DNA of 64,000 nucleotides from Haematobacter massiliensis. GTDB taxonomy: Bacteria > Pseudomonadota > Alphaproteobacteria > Rhodobacterales > Rhodobacteraceae. The position numbers and the translations under genes are program-made. The notes below the pieces were generated by a model. That model ran no database searches. It saw nothing but the letters and a program-made list of their open reading frames with translations, and was not told where the DNA came from. This document shows, in pieces, positions 28,155-36,673 of the stretch (positions are counted from its first letter, which is position 1; each line of letters starts with the position of its first letter). The DNA is taken from contig NZ_JGYG01000002.1 in assembly GCF_000740795.1 (NCBI RefSeq), forward strand, positions 186,001-250,000. The letters are read 5' to 3'.

Positions 28155-30044
28155 ATGTTCCGCTTCTTTGAAACTCTTGTGGATCCCTACACGGCGTATG
28201 AGGAGCGGGATGCCCCTCCGCGCCGCTTGTGGCCGTTCCTTTTGTCCTTTGCCCGCCCCTTTCGGCGGGTGTTTGCCGTCACGGCCCTCCTCTGCATCAT
28301 CGTGGCCTCCGTGGAGATCGCGCTGGTGTGGTACATGGGTCGCGTGGTGGACTTCCTGTCGCAGGGTACGCCTTCGGAGGTCTGGGCCGCGCATGGCACG
28401 GAACTGCTGCTGGCGGGTCTGTTCATGCTCACGCTCCGTCCGGTGATCCAGGGGCTGTCGGTGGCGTTTCTCAACAACACCATCGTGCCGAACTTCGGAA
28501 CGCTCATCCGCTGGCGCTCGCACCGTCATGTGCTCCGCCAGTCCGTCGGCTGGTTCGAGAACGACTTTGCAGGACGTGTCGCCAACCGGATCATGCAGGC
28601 GCCCGGTTCTGCAGGGGATGCCGTCTATCAGGTCTTCGATGCGATCACCTTTGCGCTGGCCTATATCATCGGCGCGACCGTATTGCTGGCGGATGCAGAT
28701 CCCCGTCTGGCGCTGCCGTTGCTTGGCTGGCTCGTGCTCTATGGCCTGCTCATGCGCTGGACGATGGTGCGGGTGGGCGTCGCCTCTCAGGCCGCCTCCG
28801 ATGCCCGCTCCGCGCTGACGGGGCGGGTGGTGGACAGCTACACCAACATTCATTCGGTCAAGCTGTTCGCCCATCAGGGCAAGGAGCTGGACTACGCCCA
28901 GGAAGGGATGGAGCACTTCCGGCAGGCCACCGCGCGGGAGATGCGGGTCTTCACCACGATGGATGTGGTGCTGATGATGCTGAACGGGCTGCTGATCGTG
29001 GCGGTCGTGGGCTGGGCGCTCTGGCTCTGGATGCAGGGCAGCGCCTCTGTGGGTGCCGTCGCGGCGGCCACGGCGCTGACCCTCCGGCTCAATGCGATGA
29101 CCGGCTGGATCATGTGGGCGCTGACGCATTTCTTCCAGTCGCTCGGCATCGTGGAGGAGGGGATGCAGACCCTGGCAGAACCGATCCATCTCGTCGATCG
29201 GCAGGAAGCCGTGGCACTGAAGCTTACCAAGGGGCTGGTCCAGTTCGAGAATGTGAGCCACCACTACGGCGGCGGCAGCGCGGGCCTGGACGGTGTCACC
29301 CTTACCGTTCGGCCGGGGGAGCGGATCGGCCTGATCGGGCGGTCGGGTGCGGGCAAGACGACGCTGGTGAAGCTGCTGCTGCGGTTCTACGACCCGGAGC
29401 GCGGGCGCATCCTGCTCGATGGGCAGGATATCTCCGGCGTCACGCAGGACAGCCTGCGCCGCGCGATCGGCATGGTGCAGCAGGAAAGCTCGCTTCTCCA
29501 TCGGACGGTGCGGGAGAATATCCTCTACGGTCGCCCCGAAGCGACGGAGGAGGAGATGATCGCCGCGGCGAAGCGGGCGGAGGCGCATGACTTCATCCTC
29601 CAGCTGCGTGACCGCGAAGGGCGCACAGGCTATGACGCGCAGGTGGGCGAACGGGGGGTGAAACTCTCCGGCGGCCAACGGCAGCGTGTGGCCTTGGCCC
29701 GCGTGATTCTGAAGAACGCGCCGATCCTCGTGCTGGATGAGGCCACTTCCGCGCTGGACAGCGAGGTGGAGGCCGCCATTCAGGAAACGCTCTATGGCGT
29801 GATGGAGGGCAAGACGGTGATCGCCATCGCACACCGCCTTTCGACCATCGCGGCCATGGACCGGATCGTGGTGCTGGATGCAGGCCGGATCGTGGAGGAC
29901 GGCAGCCATGACGAGCTGCTGGCCGCGGGTGGCATTTACGCCGGTCTCTGGGCTCGGCAATCGGGCGGGTTCATCGGCATGGATACCGAACTGCAGACGA
30001 GCATCGGCGAGCCGCCTCCCCTGACCGCAGGAGAACCCGCATGA
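28155..30044 (+). CDS. ABC exporter (fused membrane and ATPase domains), first of a tandem pair
   Basis: Type IV ABC exporter half-unit of 629 residues. Six membrane helices occupy about residues 35-330. The ATPase domain shows Walker A GRSGAGKTT, Q-loop, signature LSGGQRQR, Walker B ILVLDEATSALD and H-loop HRLS. It resembles MsbA/multidrug-type exporters; substrate unknown. The ATG at 28155 has AAAGG upstream. Its stop overlaps the start of the second exporter by ATGA, and the two ATPase domains are closely similar, which suggests a duplicated pair working as a heterodimer. Confidence 0.9.
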   Translation: MFRFFETLVDPYTAYEERDAPPRRLWPFLLSFARPFRRVFAVTALLCIIVASVEIALVWYMGRVVDFLSQGTPSEVWAAHGTELLLAGLFMLTLRPVIQGLSVAFLNNTIVPNFGTLIRWRSHRHVLRQSVGWFENDFAGRVANRIMQAPGSAGDAVYQVFDAITFALAYIIGATVLLADADPRLALPLLGWLVLYGLLMRWTMVRVGVASQAASDARSALTGRVVDSYTNIHSVKLFAHQGKELDYAQEGMEHFRQATAREMRVFTTMDVVLMMLNGLLIVAVVGWALWLWMQGSASVGAVAAATALTLRLNAMTGWIMWALTHFFQSLGIVEEGMQTLAEPIHLVDRQEAVALKLTKGLVQFENVSHHYGGGSAGLDGVTLTVRPGERIGLIGRSGAGKTTLVKLLLRFYDPERGRILLDGQDISGVTQDSLRRAIGMVQQESSLLHRTVRENILYGRPEATEEEMIAAAKRAEAHDFILQLRDREGRTGYDAQVGERGVKLSGGQRQRVALARVILKNAPILVLDEATSALDSEVEAAIQETLYGVMEGKTVIAIAHRLSTIAAMDRIVVLDAGRIVEDGSHDELLAAGGIYAGLWARQSGGFIGMDTELQTSIGEPPPLTAGEPA

Positions 30045-31894
30045 GAGGGGTCACGAACGCCGATATCTTCATCCCGGCGGAATCGTCGCCGCCGCAGACG
30101 CTGGGCGCCTTCTTCATGTGGTGCATCAAGGGCGCCTGGGTCTGGCTGCTGATCGCGGGGGGGCTCGCGGCGCTGGCGGGCGTGCTGGAGGTCATGACGG
30201 CGCTGGTGCTGGGGCGGGTGATCGACACGACGACCAGCACCGCGACGGCGGATTACTTCTCCGCCCATTCCGCGACGCTGATCGGCTTTGTGCTGTTCTT
30301 TGCGGTGCTGCGCCCGGTGGCCATCGGCGTCTCTACGGCCGCCAACAACCTGCTGGTCGCGCCGAATGTGATGCCGCTGGTCCTCTCGCGGCTGTTTCGC
30401 TGGACGCTGGGCCAGTCCGTCACGTTCTTCGACAACGATTTCGCGGGCCGCATCGCGCAGAAGCAGATGCAGACCGCCCGCGCCGTGACGGAAACCGCGA
30501 CCGATTTCATCAACGCCGTCACCTTCGCGCTTGCCTCGGTCGTCGGCTCGGTCGCGGTGCTGGTCGCCATCGACCCGTGGATCGCGCTGGCGCTGGCGGT
30601 CTGGCTGCTGCTCTACCTGCTGCTCATCCGCTACTTCCTGCCGCGCGTGCGCAAACGCTCCACCCAGCGGGCGGCGGCGCGGGCGATGATCTCCGGCCAT
30701 GTCGTGGACACGATCACCAACATCAAGACCGTGAAGCTCTTCGCCCATGCGGAGTTCGAGGATCAGGTCGCTCTGGGGGCGATGAGCGACTACCGCCGCA
30801 AGACCATCCGCTTTGGCATCGTCTCCACCTGGCTGCGCTTCGGGTTGAATGCTCTGGGCGGTATCCTGCCGGTGGTGCTGATCGGGGGGGCGCTGCTGCT
30901 CTGGACGCGCGGCATGGCGACGGCGGGGGATATCGCGGCCTCCGGAGCCATCGCACTCCGCATCTCGCAGATGACGGGCTGGGTTTCGATGTCGCTGATG
31001 AGCATCTATGCCAATGTGGGCGAGATCGAGGACGGGATGAACACGCTCTCCCGCCTTCACAGCCTGACCGACAAGCCCGATGCGCTTGAGCTGAAGCGGG
31101 TGAGCGGGGCGATGACCTATGATGACGTCACCTTCACCTATGGCGGGGGGGCGGGCGGTGTCCGGGGCGTCACGCTCGACATTCCCGCGGGGCAGAAGGT
31201 GGCTCTGGTCGGCGCGTCCGGTGCCGGGAAATCGACGCTGGTCGCCCTGCTTCTCCGGCTCTACGACGCGGAGAAGGGCCGTGTTCTGATCGATGGCCAC
31301 GATGTGCGCGATGTGACGCAAGAGAGCCTGCGCCGACAGATCGCCATGGTCACGCAGGAGACGGCGATGTTCAACCGCTCTGCGCGTGACAACATCCTCT
31401 ACGGTCGCCCCGATGCGACGGAGGAGGAGATGATCGCCGCCGCCAAGGCCGCCGAGGCGCATGAATTCATCCTGAAGATGTCCGACTATCAGGGGCGCAA
31501 GGGCTACGACGCGCATCTGGGCGAGCGGGGCGTGAAGCTCTCGGGCGGCCAGCGGCAGCGGATAGCGCTCGCCCGCGCCTTTCTGAAGAACGCGCCCATC
31601 CTCGTGCTGGACGAGGCCACCTCCGCGCTGGACAGCGAGGTGGAGGCCGCCATTCAGGACTCACTCGACCGGGTGATGGAGGGCAAGACCGTGCTCGCCA
31701 TCGCGCATCGTCTTTCCACCATTGCCGCGATGGACCGGATCGTGGTGCTGGACGAGGGCCGGATCGTGGAGGAGGGCACGCATGACGCCCTGCTGGCCCG
31801 TGACGGTCTCTATGCCCGCTACTGGCGGCGGCAGTCGGGTGGCTTTCTGGCCGTCGATCCCATGGACGGGGCGGAGACGGAGGCGGCGGAATGA
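30041..31894 (+). CDS. ABC exporter (fused membrane and ATPase domains), second of a tandem pair
   Basis: A 617-residue paralogue of the preceding exporter, with Walker A GASGAGKSTL, signature LSGGQRQR and ILVLDEATSALD. Stretches such as YGRP-ATEEEMIAAAK are shared almost exactly with the partner. Both subunits keep the catalytic Glu after Walker B, so both nucleotide sites look competent. The ATGA overlaps on each side indicate a translationally coupled operon with the partner exporter and an RNA methyltransferase. Confidence 0.9.
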   Translation: MRGVTNADIFIPAESSPPQTLGAFFMWCIKGAWVWLLIAGGLAALAGVLEVMTALVLGRVIDTTTSTATADYFSAHSATLIGFVLFFAVLRPVAIGVSTAANNLLVAPNVMPLVLSRLFRWTLGQSVTFFDNDFAGRIAQKQMQTARAVTETATDFINAVTFALASVVGSVAVLVAIDPWIALALAVWLLLYLLLIRYFLPRVRKRSTQRAAARAMISGHVVDTITNIKTVKLFAHAEFEDQVALGAMSDYRRKTIRFGIVSTWLRFGLNALGGILPVVLIGGALLLWTRGMATAGDIAASGAIALRISQMTGWVSMSLMSIYANVGEIEDGMNTLSRLHSLTDKPDALELKRVSGAMTYDDVTFTYGGGAGGVRGVTLDIPAGQKVALVGASGAGKSTLVALLLRLYDAEKGRVLIDGHDVRDVTQESLRRQIAMVTQETAMFNRSARDNILYGRPDATEEEMIAAAKAAEAHEFILKMSDYQGRKGYDAHLGERGVKLSGGQRQRIALARAFLKNAPILVLDEATSALDSEVEAAIQDSLDRVMEGKTVLAIAHRLSTIAAMDRIVVLDEGRIVEEGTHDALLARDGLYARYWRRQSGGFLAVDPMDGAETEAAE

Positions 31895-33114
31895 CCCTCA
31901 CCGTCCAGCGCCTCGGCCATCATGGCGACGGGATCGCTGTGGGAGCCGACGGCCCTGTGTTCATCCCCGGCGCCCTTCCGGGGGAGGAGGTTGCGGGGGA
32001 TGTCGTCGGGGATCGCCTCGCCCAGCCGCGCATTGTCACTCCTTCGCCGGACCGCATCCGCGCTCCCTGTCCGCACTACCGCGCCTGCGGGGGCTGCGCG
32101 CTCCAGCATGCTTCCGATGGCTTCGTGGCCGCATGGAAGACACAGGTGGTGGAGGCAGCGCTTGCGGCGCAGGGTATCGCGGCGGAGCTGCGCCCGATCC
32201 TCACCTCGCCGCCCCGGTCCCGGCGTCGCGCGGCGCTGTCCGGGCGGCGGACCAAGGCGGGCGCGATGATAGGCTTTCACGGGCGCGGTTCCGATCAGCT
32301 CGTCGATACGCCCGGCTGCCTGCTCCTCCATCCCGAGTTGATGGCGCTCCGCCCGGCGCTGGAGGAGGTGACGATGGCCGGTGCCTCGCGGAAGGGGGAG
32401 CTGACGCTTACCCTGACCCGCGCGATCGGCGGCGCCGATCTGGCCGTGACGGGCGGCAAGCCGCTGGACGCCGCGCTCCGCCGGGATCTGGCGGTAATCG
32501 CGGGGCGGCACAGCATCGCGCGTCTGAGCTGGGAGGGCGAGGTTGCCGTGCAAGCCGCTGAACCGTTCCATCGATTCGGCGTGGCTCTCGTCTCGCCGCC
32601 CCCCGGCGCGTTTCTTCAGGCCACCGCCCAAGGGGAGGCCGCTCTGCTTGCCGCCGTGCGGGAGATCGTCGGGAACGCGTCCCGCGTGGGGGATCTGTTC
32701 TGCGGTTCCGGCACCTTTGCCTTGCCGCTGGCCGAGCGGGCGGAGGTGCTCGCCGTGGAGGGAAGCGCGCCTGCCATCCGGGCGCTGGAGCGCGGCTGGC
32801 GCGGCGCCGAGGGGCTGCGCAAGGTCACGGCAGAGGCGCGTGACCTGTTCCGCCGTCCGTTGCTCGGCCCCGAACTCAAGCGGCTCGACGCAGTGGTCAT
32901 CGACCCGCCGCGCGCCGGAGCCGAGGCCCAGATGCGGGAGATCGCCGCTGCGGGCGTGCCGCGACTCGCTGGTGTCTCCTGCAATCCGCTGACCTTCGCC
33001 CGCGATGCGCGCATCCTGACCGATGCGGGCTATAGGCTTGATTGGGTTCAGCCGGTGGATCAATTCCGCTGGTCCACGCATGTGGAACTGGTCGCGTCTT
33101 TCCACCGCGCGTGA
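31891..33114 (+). CDS. class I SAM-dependent RNA (uracil-5-)methyltransferase, TrmA/RlmD family
   Basis: Adds a methyl group to uracil C5 in rRNA or tRNA. The 407-residue protein has a short TRAM-like N-terminus, a cysteine cluster CPHYRACGGCALQHA that in RlmD/RlmC binds a 4Fe-4S cluster, the SAM motif LFCGSGTFALPLA, DPPRAGA, and catalytic SCNP near the C-terminus. Which uridine is targeted cannot be read from sequence. The start overlaps the exporter stop by ATGA. Confidence 0.9.
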   Translation: MTLTVQRLGHHGDGIAVGADGPVFIPGALPGEEVAGDVVGDRLAQPRIVTPSPDRIRAPCPHYRACGGCALQHASDGFVAAWKTQVVEAALAAQGIAAELRPILTSPPRSRRRAALSGRRTKAGAMIGFHGRGSDQLVDTPGCLLLHPELMALRPALEEVTMAGASRKGELTLTLTRAIGGADLAVTGGKPLDAALRRDLAVIAGRHSIARLSWEGEVAVQAAEPFHRFGVALVSPPPGAFLQATAQGEAALLAAVREIVGNASRVGDLFCGSGTFALPLAERAEVLAVEGSAPAIRALERGWRGAEGLRKVTAEARDLFRRPLLGPELKRLDAVVIDPPRAGAEAQMREIAAAGVPRLAGVSCNPLTFARDARILTDAGYRLDWVQPVDQFRWSTHVELVASFHRA

Positions 33115-33196
33115 CGCGCAAACCGCCTAGGCGAATCTGGCGGAGATCTGCTACCCTCTCGGGCAATAAAAAAGAGGGATGGGCAGGACCATAACC

Positions 33197-33691
33197 ATGT
33201 GGCGAATTCTTTCGCTTCTCTTGCTTTGCGTGACGCTTTCGGCCTGCGGATCGCAATCCAAGTTCAAGAGCTACGACGGGCCAGAAGTCACGTCGATACA
33301 GGTGCACAAGTCGCAGCGGAAAATGTATCTGCTGCACGACAATATCGCGATCAAGACCTATGACATCGGGCTGGGGCCGCAGCCGATGGGCCACAAGAAG
33401 ATATCGGGCGATGGCCGTACGCCGGAAGGGCTCTATTTCATCGACCGGCGCAATCCCAACAGCCAGTATCACCTGTCTGTAGGGATTTCCTATCCGAACC
33501 CGCAGGATGTGGAGGTTGCGCGTGCGCTCGGCCTCTCTCCGGGTGGGGACATCTTCATCCACGGAGAGGCGGGTTGGGCCAAGGGTCGCCCGCGGGACTG
33601 GACGGCCGGTTGCATTGCCGTGACCGACAAGGAGATCGAGGAGGTATACTCCATGGTCCGTGAAGGAACGCCGATCTACCTGCTGCCATAG
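33197..33691 (+). CDS. L,D-transpeptidase (YkuD) lipoprotein
   Basis: Predicted outer-membrane or periplasmic lipoprotein that forms or remodels 3-3 peptidoglycan crosslinks or attaches proteins to the wall. The signal sequence ends in LSAC with lipid-modified Cys17. The YkuD core shows His122 (FIHGEAGW) and catalytic Cys139 in TAGCIAV, a variant of the common S-x-G-C-I-R. Length 164. The ATG at 33197 with AGGA 8 nt upstream is preferred over 33179, whose GAGGG is too close. Confidence 0.85.
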   Translation: MWRILSLLLLCVTLSACGSQSKFKSYDGPEVTSIQVHKSQRKMYLLHDNIAIKTYDIGLGPQPMGHKKISGDGRTPEGLYFIDRRNPNSQYHLSVGISYPNPQDVEVARALGLSPGGDIFIHGEAGWAKGRPRDWTAGCIAVTDKEIEEVYSMVREGTPIYLLP

Positions 33692-33695
33692 GAAC

Positions 33696-33711
33696 GGGGC
33701 CAGACGGCCCC
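33696..33711 (+). terminator. hairpin between the first L,D-transpeptidase and the CAP-domain gene
   Basis: GGGGCC (33696-33701) pairs with GGCCCC (33706-33711) around AGAC, 4 nt after the L,D-transpeptidase stop. No T-run follows, so it is a weak terminator candidate. Confidence 0.4.
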
Positions 33712-33765
33712 TCCCATAGCTGGCCGCGGTCTCTCCGGGAGGCCGCGGCACTCATGCTGCCCGGA

Positions 33766-34278
33766 TCAGTTTCCGAGCAGCAGCGTCCACCATATCTTGC
33801 CCCGGCCATCCTGAAAGAAGTCGAAGCCCATCAGGCGGGCAGCGGGGTCGAGAAGCGTCTCGCGTGAGGGCTTGTCCTCCATCCACGCGGCCAGCGTTTC
33901 CAGCTCCGTCTCATAGGTTTCGGAAATCAGCTCTCCCAGAACCTCACCACGATAGCCGGCGCGTTGCGCCCGGATGACGGGCGAGGAGCCGTCGGAGCCG
34001 AAGTGCCAGGGCCGGTTCTGCACCGCCATGTCGCGCGAATGGGTCGCGGCGGCCGCGTTCAGTTCGGGCGAAAGCTGCAGCATCGCCAGGCCGCGCGCGG
34101 AGCGGAGCGCATTGACCCCGTCCAGCATCCGGTACTGGATGGCGCCCGTCTCTCCGGCGCTCAGCTGGTAGAGGCGCGGGAGCGGTTTTCCATCTGCTCC
34201 GTACTGGATCGGCGGCGGCGAGGAACAGGCGGCGAGCGTCGCCGCGGTGGTGAGCAGAAGAAGCGAAGTTCGGAGCAT
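33766..34278 (-). CDS. CAP-domain (SCP/PR1-like) lipoprotein
   Basis: A 170-residue exported protein with a CAP domain, as in bacterial SCP-like proteins whose function is usually unknown. The signal peptide ends at LAAC with Cys18 as lipid attachment. CAP features are LNAAAATHSRDMAVQNRPWHFGSDGSS, with the conserved His, and a C-terminal GRGKIWWTLLLG. It is transcribed opposite to the two flanking L,D-transpeptidase genes. The start at 34278 gives a signal peptide directly; the longer frame adds an unlikely tail. Confidence 0.8.
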   Translation of the reverse strand: MLRTSLLLLTTAATLAACSSPPPIQYGADGKPLPRLYQLSAGETGAIQYRMLDGVNALRSARGLAMLQLSPELNAAAATHSRDMAVQNRPWHFGSDGSSPVIRAQRAGYRGEVLGELISETYETELETLAAWMEDKPSRETLLDPAARLMGFDFFQDGRGKIWWTLLLGN

Positions 34279-34494
34279 GTGTTTCGTTTGCCTGTTGGAG
34301 AAGATCCCCGGAGATGTAGCCGCCCGGGCCAGCGGTCGCAAATATCCCTGTCAAAAGGCGCATCACGAGTATTTGTTGATTTGCAGCCCATGACAGAGAG
34401 CATTAAAGCGCAAATTCTGGGATGACCAGAAGCAGGCCTGTCAAGGTGACAGGACGCCGCAATCAGATCGCCGGGGCGGTCGAAGGAGTGAGGG

Positions 34495-35115
34495 ATGAAG
34501 AAGCCGCAGGATTCCGCTTCGGGTGTCGGTTTCAGCCGGCGTATGTTCGTCGGGGGCGCGTTGCTTGGCAGCCTCGCAGCACCGGCGGTCGCCCGCGCTC
34601 AGGCGACCATGTCCAACTCTACCGAGATGGAAAAACCGCTGTCGCCGACAATCCGGCGCAACATCTCCAGCTTTCGGACACATCACTGGCAGGACTACTT
34701 CAGCAATACCCGGAACGGGGCGATACTCGTCGATATCAACAGCCGTGCGCTGCATTTCTGGTCGGAGGACCAGGCGATCTACCGGCTCTATCCGACCTCC
34801 GTGCCGGAGACCGACGACCTGACCCGCAAGGGACGCACCGAGGTGGTGAAGAAGGTCGACGGCCCCTCCTGGCGCCCGACGCCGGCGATGAAGCAGCGCA
34901 ACCCTGACTGGCCGGATTTCATAGGGCCGGGTCCGGAAAATCCGCTGGGCACCCACGCGCTTTACCTCTCCTGGGCCTACTACCGTATCCATGGAACGCA
35001 GGATACGCGGAAGATCGGGCGGCGGTCCTCCAACGGCTGCATCGGGCTTTACAACGAACATATCGCCGAGCTGTTCGGCATGGCCAATGTGGGCACGCAG
35101 GTGTTGCTAATTTGA
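34495..35115 (+). CDS. Tat-exported L,D-transpeptidase (YkuD)
   Basis: Second YkuD protein in the cluster, 206 residues. The N-terminus carries a twin-arginine signal (FSRRMFVGG, cleavage near AVARAQA), so it is exported folded. The catalytic part contains LSWAYYRIHGT with His166 and RRSSNGCIGL with Cys182. Unlike the neighbour at 33197 it is not a lipoprotein and has a longer insertion rich in charged residues between strands. AAGGAG at 34483-34488 precedes the ATG. Confidence 0.88.
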   Translation: MKKPQDSASGVGFSRRMFVGGALLGSLAAPAVARAQATMSNSTEMEKPLSPTIRRNISSFRTHHWQDYFSNTRNGAILVDINSRALHFWSEDQAIYRLYPTSVPETDDLTRKGRTEVVKKVDGPSWRPTPAMKQRNPDWPDFIGPGPENPLGTHALYLSWAYYRIHGTQDTRKIGRRSSNGCIGLYNEHIAELFGMANVGTQVLLI

Positions 35116-35252
35116 CGCCTCCCCGGGGGTGTGAGCGGCGCTCCGCTCAAACCCTCTTTGCAGATGCAATTTTCGGTGATTACTGGAGTTTACGAGGCTC
35201 GTTTTTCAGGCCCGACCCCGTAATGCGGGGCGGGATATCACTGGAGGTCAAT

Positions 35253-35447
35253 ATGAAAAAGATCGCACTCGCGGCTGCCGTGTCGGTTGCTGCTTCTTCG
35301 GCTTTTGCAGGAAACATCAGCGCTCCGGTCGTCGAACCGGTCGTCCAACCGGAAGTAGTGGTGCAGGACACGTCCTCCTCCTCGGCCGGTGTGGTTGTGC
35401 CGCTGCTGCTCGTCGTGCTGGTTGGCGCGGCTCTCGCAGCGAACTGA
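35253..35447 (+). CDS. small exported or membrane-anchored protein (64 residues)
   Basis: MKKIALAAAVSVAASSAFA forms a clear signal peptide. It is followed by an acidic, proline/valine-rich linker (APVVEPVVQPEVVVQ) and a C-terminal hydrophobic helix VVVPLLLVVLVGAALAAN. I recognise similar small proteins beside hemH in other Rhodobacteraceae but know of no function. Strong TGGAGGTC lies upstream, and a terminator follows, so the gene appears to be an independent, highly expressed unit. It could be a periplasmic protein anchored by its C-terminus. Confidence 0.75.
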   Translation: MKKIALAAAVSVAASSAFAGNISAPVVEPVVQPEVVVQDTSSSSAGVVVPLLLVVLVGAALAAN

Positions 35448-35494
35448 GAGTTCTGCCTGGCCGATCGCAAGACCGGCCGCGGATTCGGAACTCA

Positions 35495-35527
35495 GGGGCG
35501 GTGGGCAACCACCGCCCTTTTCCTTTT
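35495..35527 (+). terminator. intrinsic terminator after the 64-residue gene
   Basis: GGGCGGTGG (within 35495-35504) pairs with CCACCGCCC (35509-35517) around GCAA, followed by TTTTCCTTTT. The opposite strand could also act on hemH, whose stop is 27 nt away. Confidence 0.9.
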
Positions 35528-35553
35528 CTGTCCAGAGACTTAACCGGTTGGAG

Positions 35554-36621
35554 TCAGGCTACCCACCCGGCCAGGTTCTCCGCCACGATGGCCTCCAGCG
35601 CTGCGATATGCGCGGCCTCGTCGTTGAGGCAGGGAATATAGGTGAAGGTCTCGCCGCCCGCCTCCTCGAATGCGTGACGGATCTCGCCGTTGATTTCCTC
35701 CAGCGTCTCTATGCAATCGGCCGAGAACGCTGGCGCCATCATGGCGATATTGCGGATACCCTGCCGCGCCAGAACCGCCACATGTTCAACCGTATAGGGC
35801 TTCAGCCATTCCTCCGGTCCAAAGACCGACTGGAAGGTCACATCCACCGCGTCCTTCTCCCAGCCGAGCCGTTCGCGCAGCAAGCGCGTCGTCTTCTGGC
35901 ACTGGCATTGATAGGGATCGCCCGAGAGGTGATAGCGCACCGGCATACCGTGATAGGAGGTCACGAGCTTCTGCGGCTTCACCGGCAATGCAGCATAGGC
36001 CGCCTCCACCGACCGCGCGAGCGCCTCCACATAGAGCGGATGGTCGAAATAGGCAGGCACGGTGCGCGCGGCGGGCTGCCATTTCTCCGCCATCAAGGCG
36101 CGGAAGAACTGATCGTTCGCGGTCGCGGTCGTAGCGCCCGCATATTGCGGATAGAGCGGGAAGAACAGGATACGGTCGCAGCCCGCGGCCACCATCTCCG
36201 CCACCTTCTCCGCAGTGGCGGGGTTACCGTAGCGCATGCAGAAATCCACCGTCACGGCATCGCCGAAGCGACCCGTCAGCGCGTTGCGCAGCGCCTCCGT
36301 CTGATTGCGGGTGATTGTGAGCAGGGGGCTTTCGCCCCGCTCCTCGTCCCAGATCAGCTTGTAATTCGCGCCGGAGGAAAAGGGCCGCTTCGTCAGGATC
36401 ACCGTCTGCAACAGCGGCTGCCACTTCCACGCGGGATAGTCTATGACCCGCTTGTCAGAGAGAAACTCGTTCAGGTAGCGCCGCATCGACCAGTAGTCAT
36501 ACCCGTCGGGCGTGCCGAGATTGGCCAGCAACACGCCGATCCGGCGGGGCGGAAGCGCCGGATGGTCCGGCGGGGCATGCGAGGGGCGAACCGCGAGAGA
36601 GGAAGGTTTCTGGTCTAGCAT
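35554..36621 (-). CDS. hemH: ferrochelatase
   Basis: Final step of heme synthesis: inserts Fe2+ into protoporphyrin IX at the inner membrane. The 355-residue protein has GVLLANLGTPDG near the N-terminus, the active-site His in LVTSYHGMPVRY, the YQCQCQKTTRLL region and FQSVFGPEEWLKP. The ATG at 36621 has CAGGAAAC upstream and is preferred to an earlier in-frame start. The neighbouring small protein and the divergent methyltransferase do not form an obvious heme operon. Confidence 0.95.
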   Translation of the reverse strand: MLDQKPSSLAVRPSHAPPDHPALPPRRIGVLLANLGTPDGYDYWSMRRYLNEFLSDKRVIDYPAWKWQPLLQTVILTKRPFSSGANYKLIWDEERGESPLLTITRNQTEALRNALTGRFGDAVTVDFCMRYGNPATAEKVAEMVAAGCDRILFFPLYPQYAGATTATANDQFFRALMAEKWQPAARTVPAYFDHPLYVEALARSVEAAYAALPVKPQKLVTSYHGMPVRYHLSGDPYQCQCQKTTRLLRERLGWEKDAVDVTFQSVFGPEEWLKPYTVEHVAVLARQGIRNIAMMAPAFSADCIETLEEINGEIRHAFEEAGGETFTYIPCLNDEAAHIAALEAIVAENLAGWVA

Positions 36622-36673
36622 GTGGGGTTTCCTGCTGGCGGACAACGGCGAGATAACCGCTGGCCGCGGGATT

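Noticed and set aside
33154-33178. CCCTCT/AGAGGG inverted repeat before the first L,D-transpeptidase as a terminator.
   Set aside because: Stem is only 6 bp with a long A-rich loop, and the AGAGGG may be a fortuitous ribosome-like sequence.
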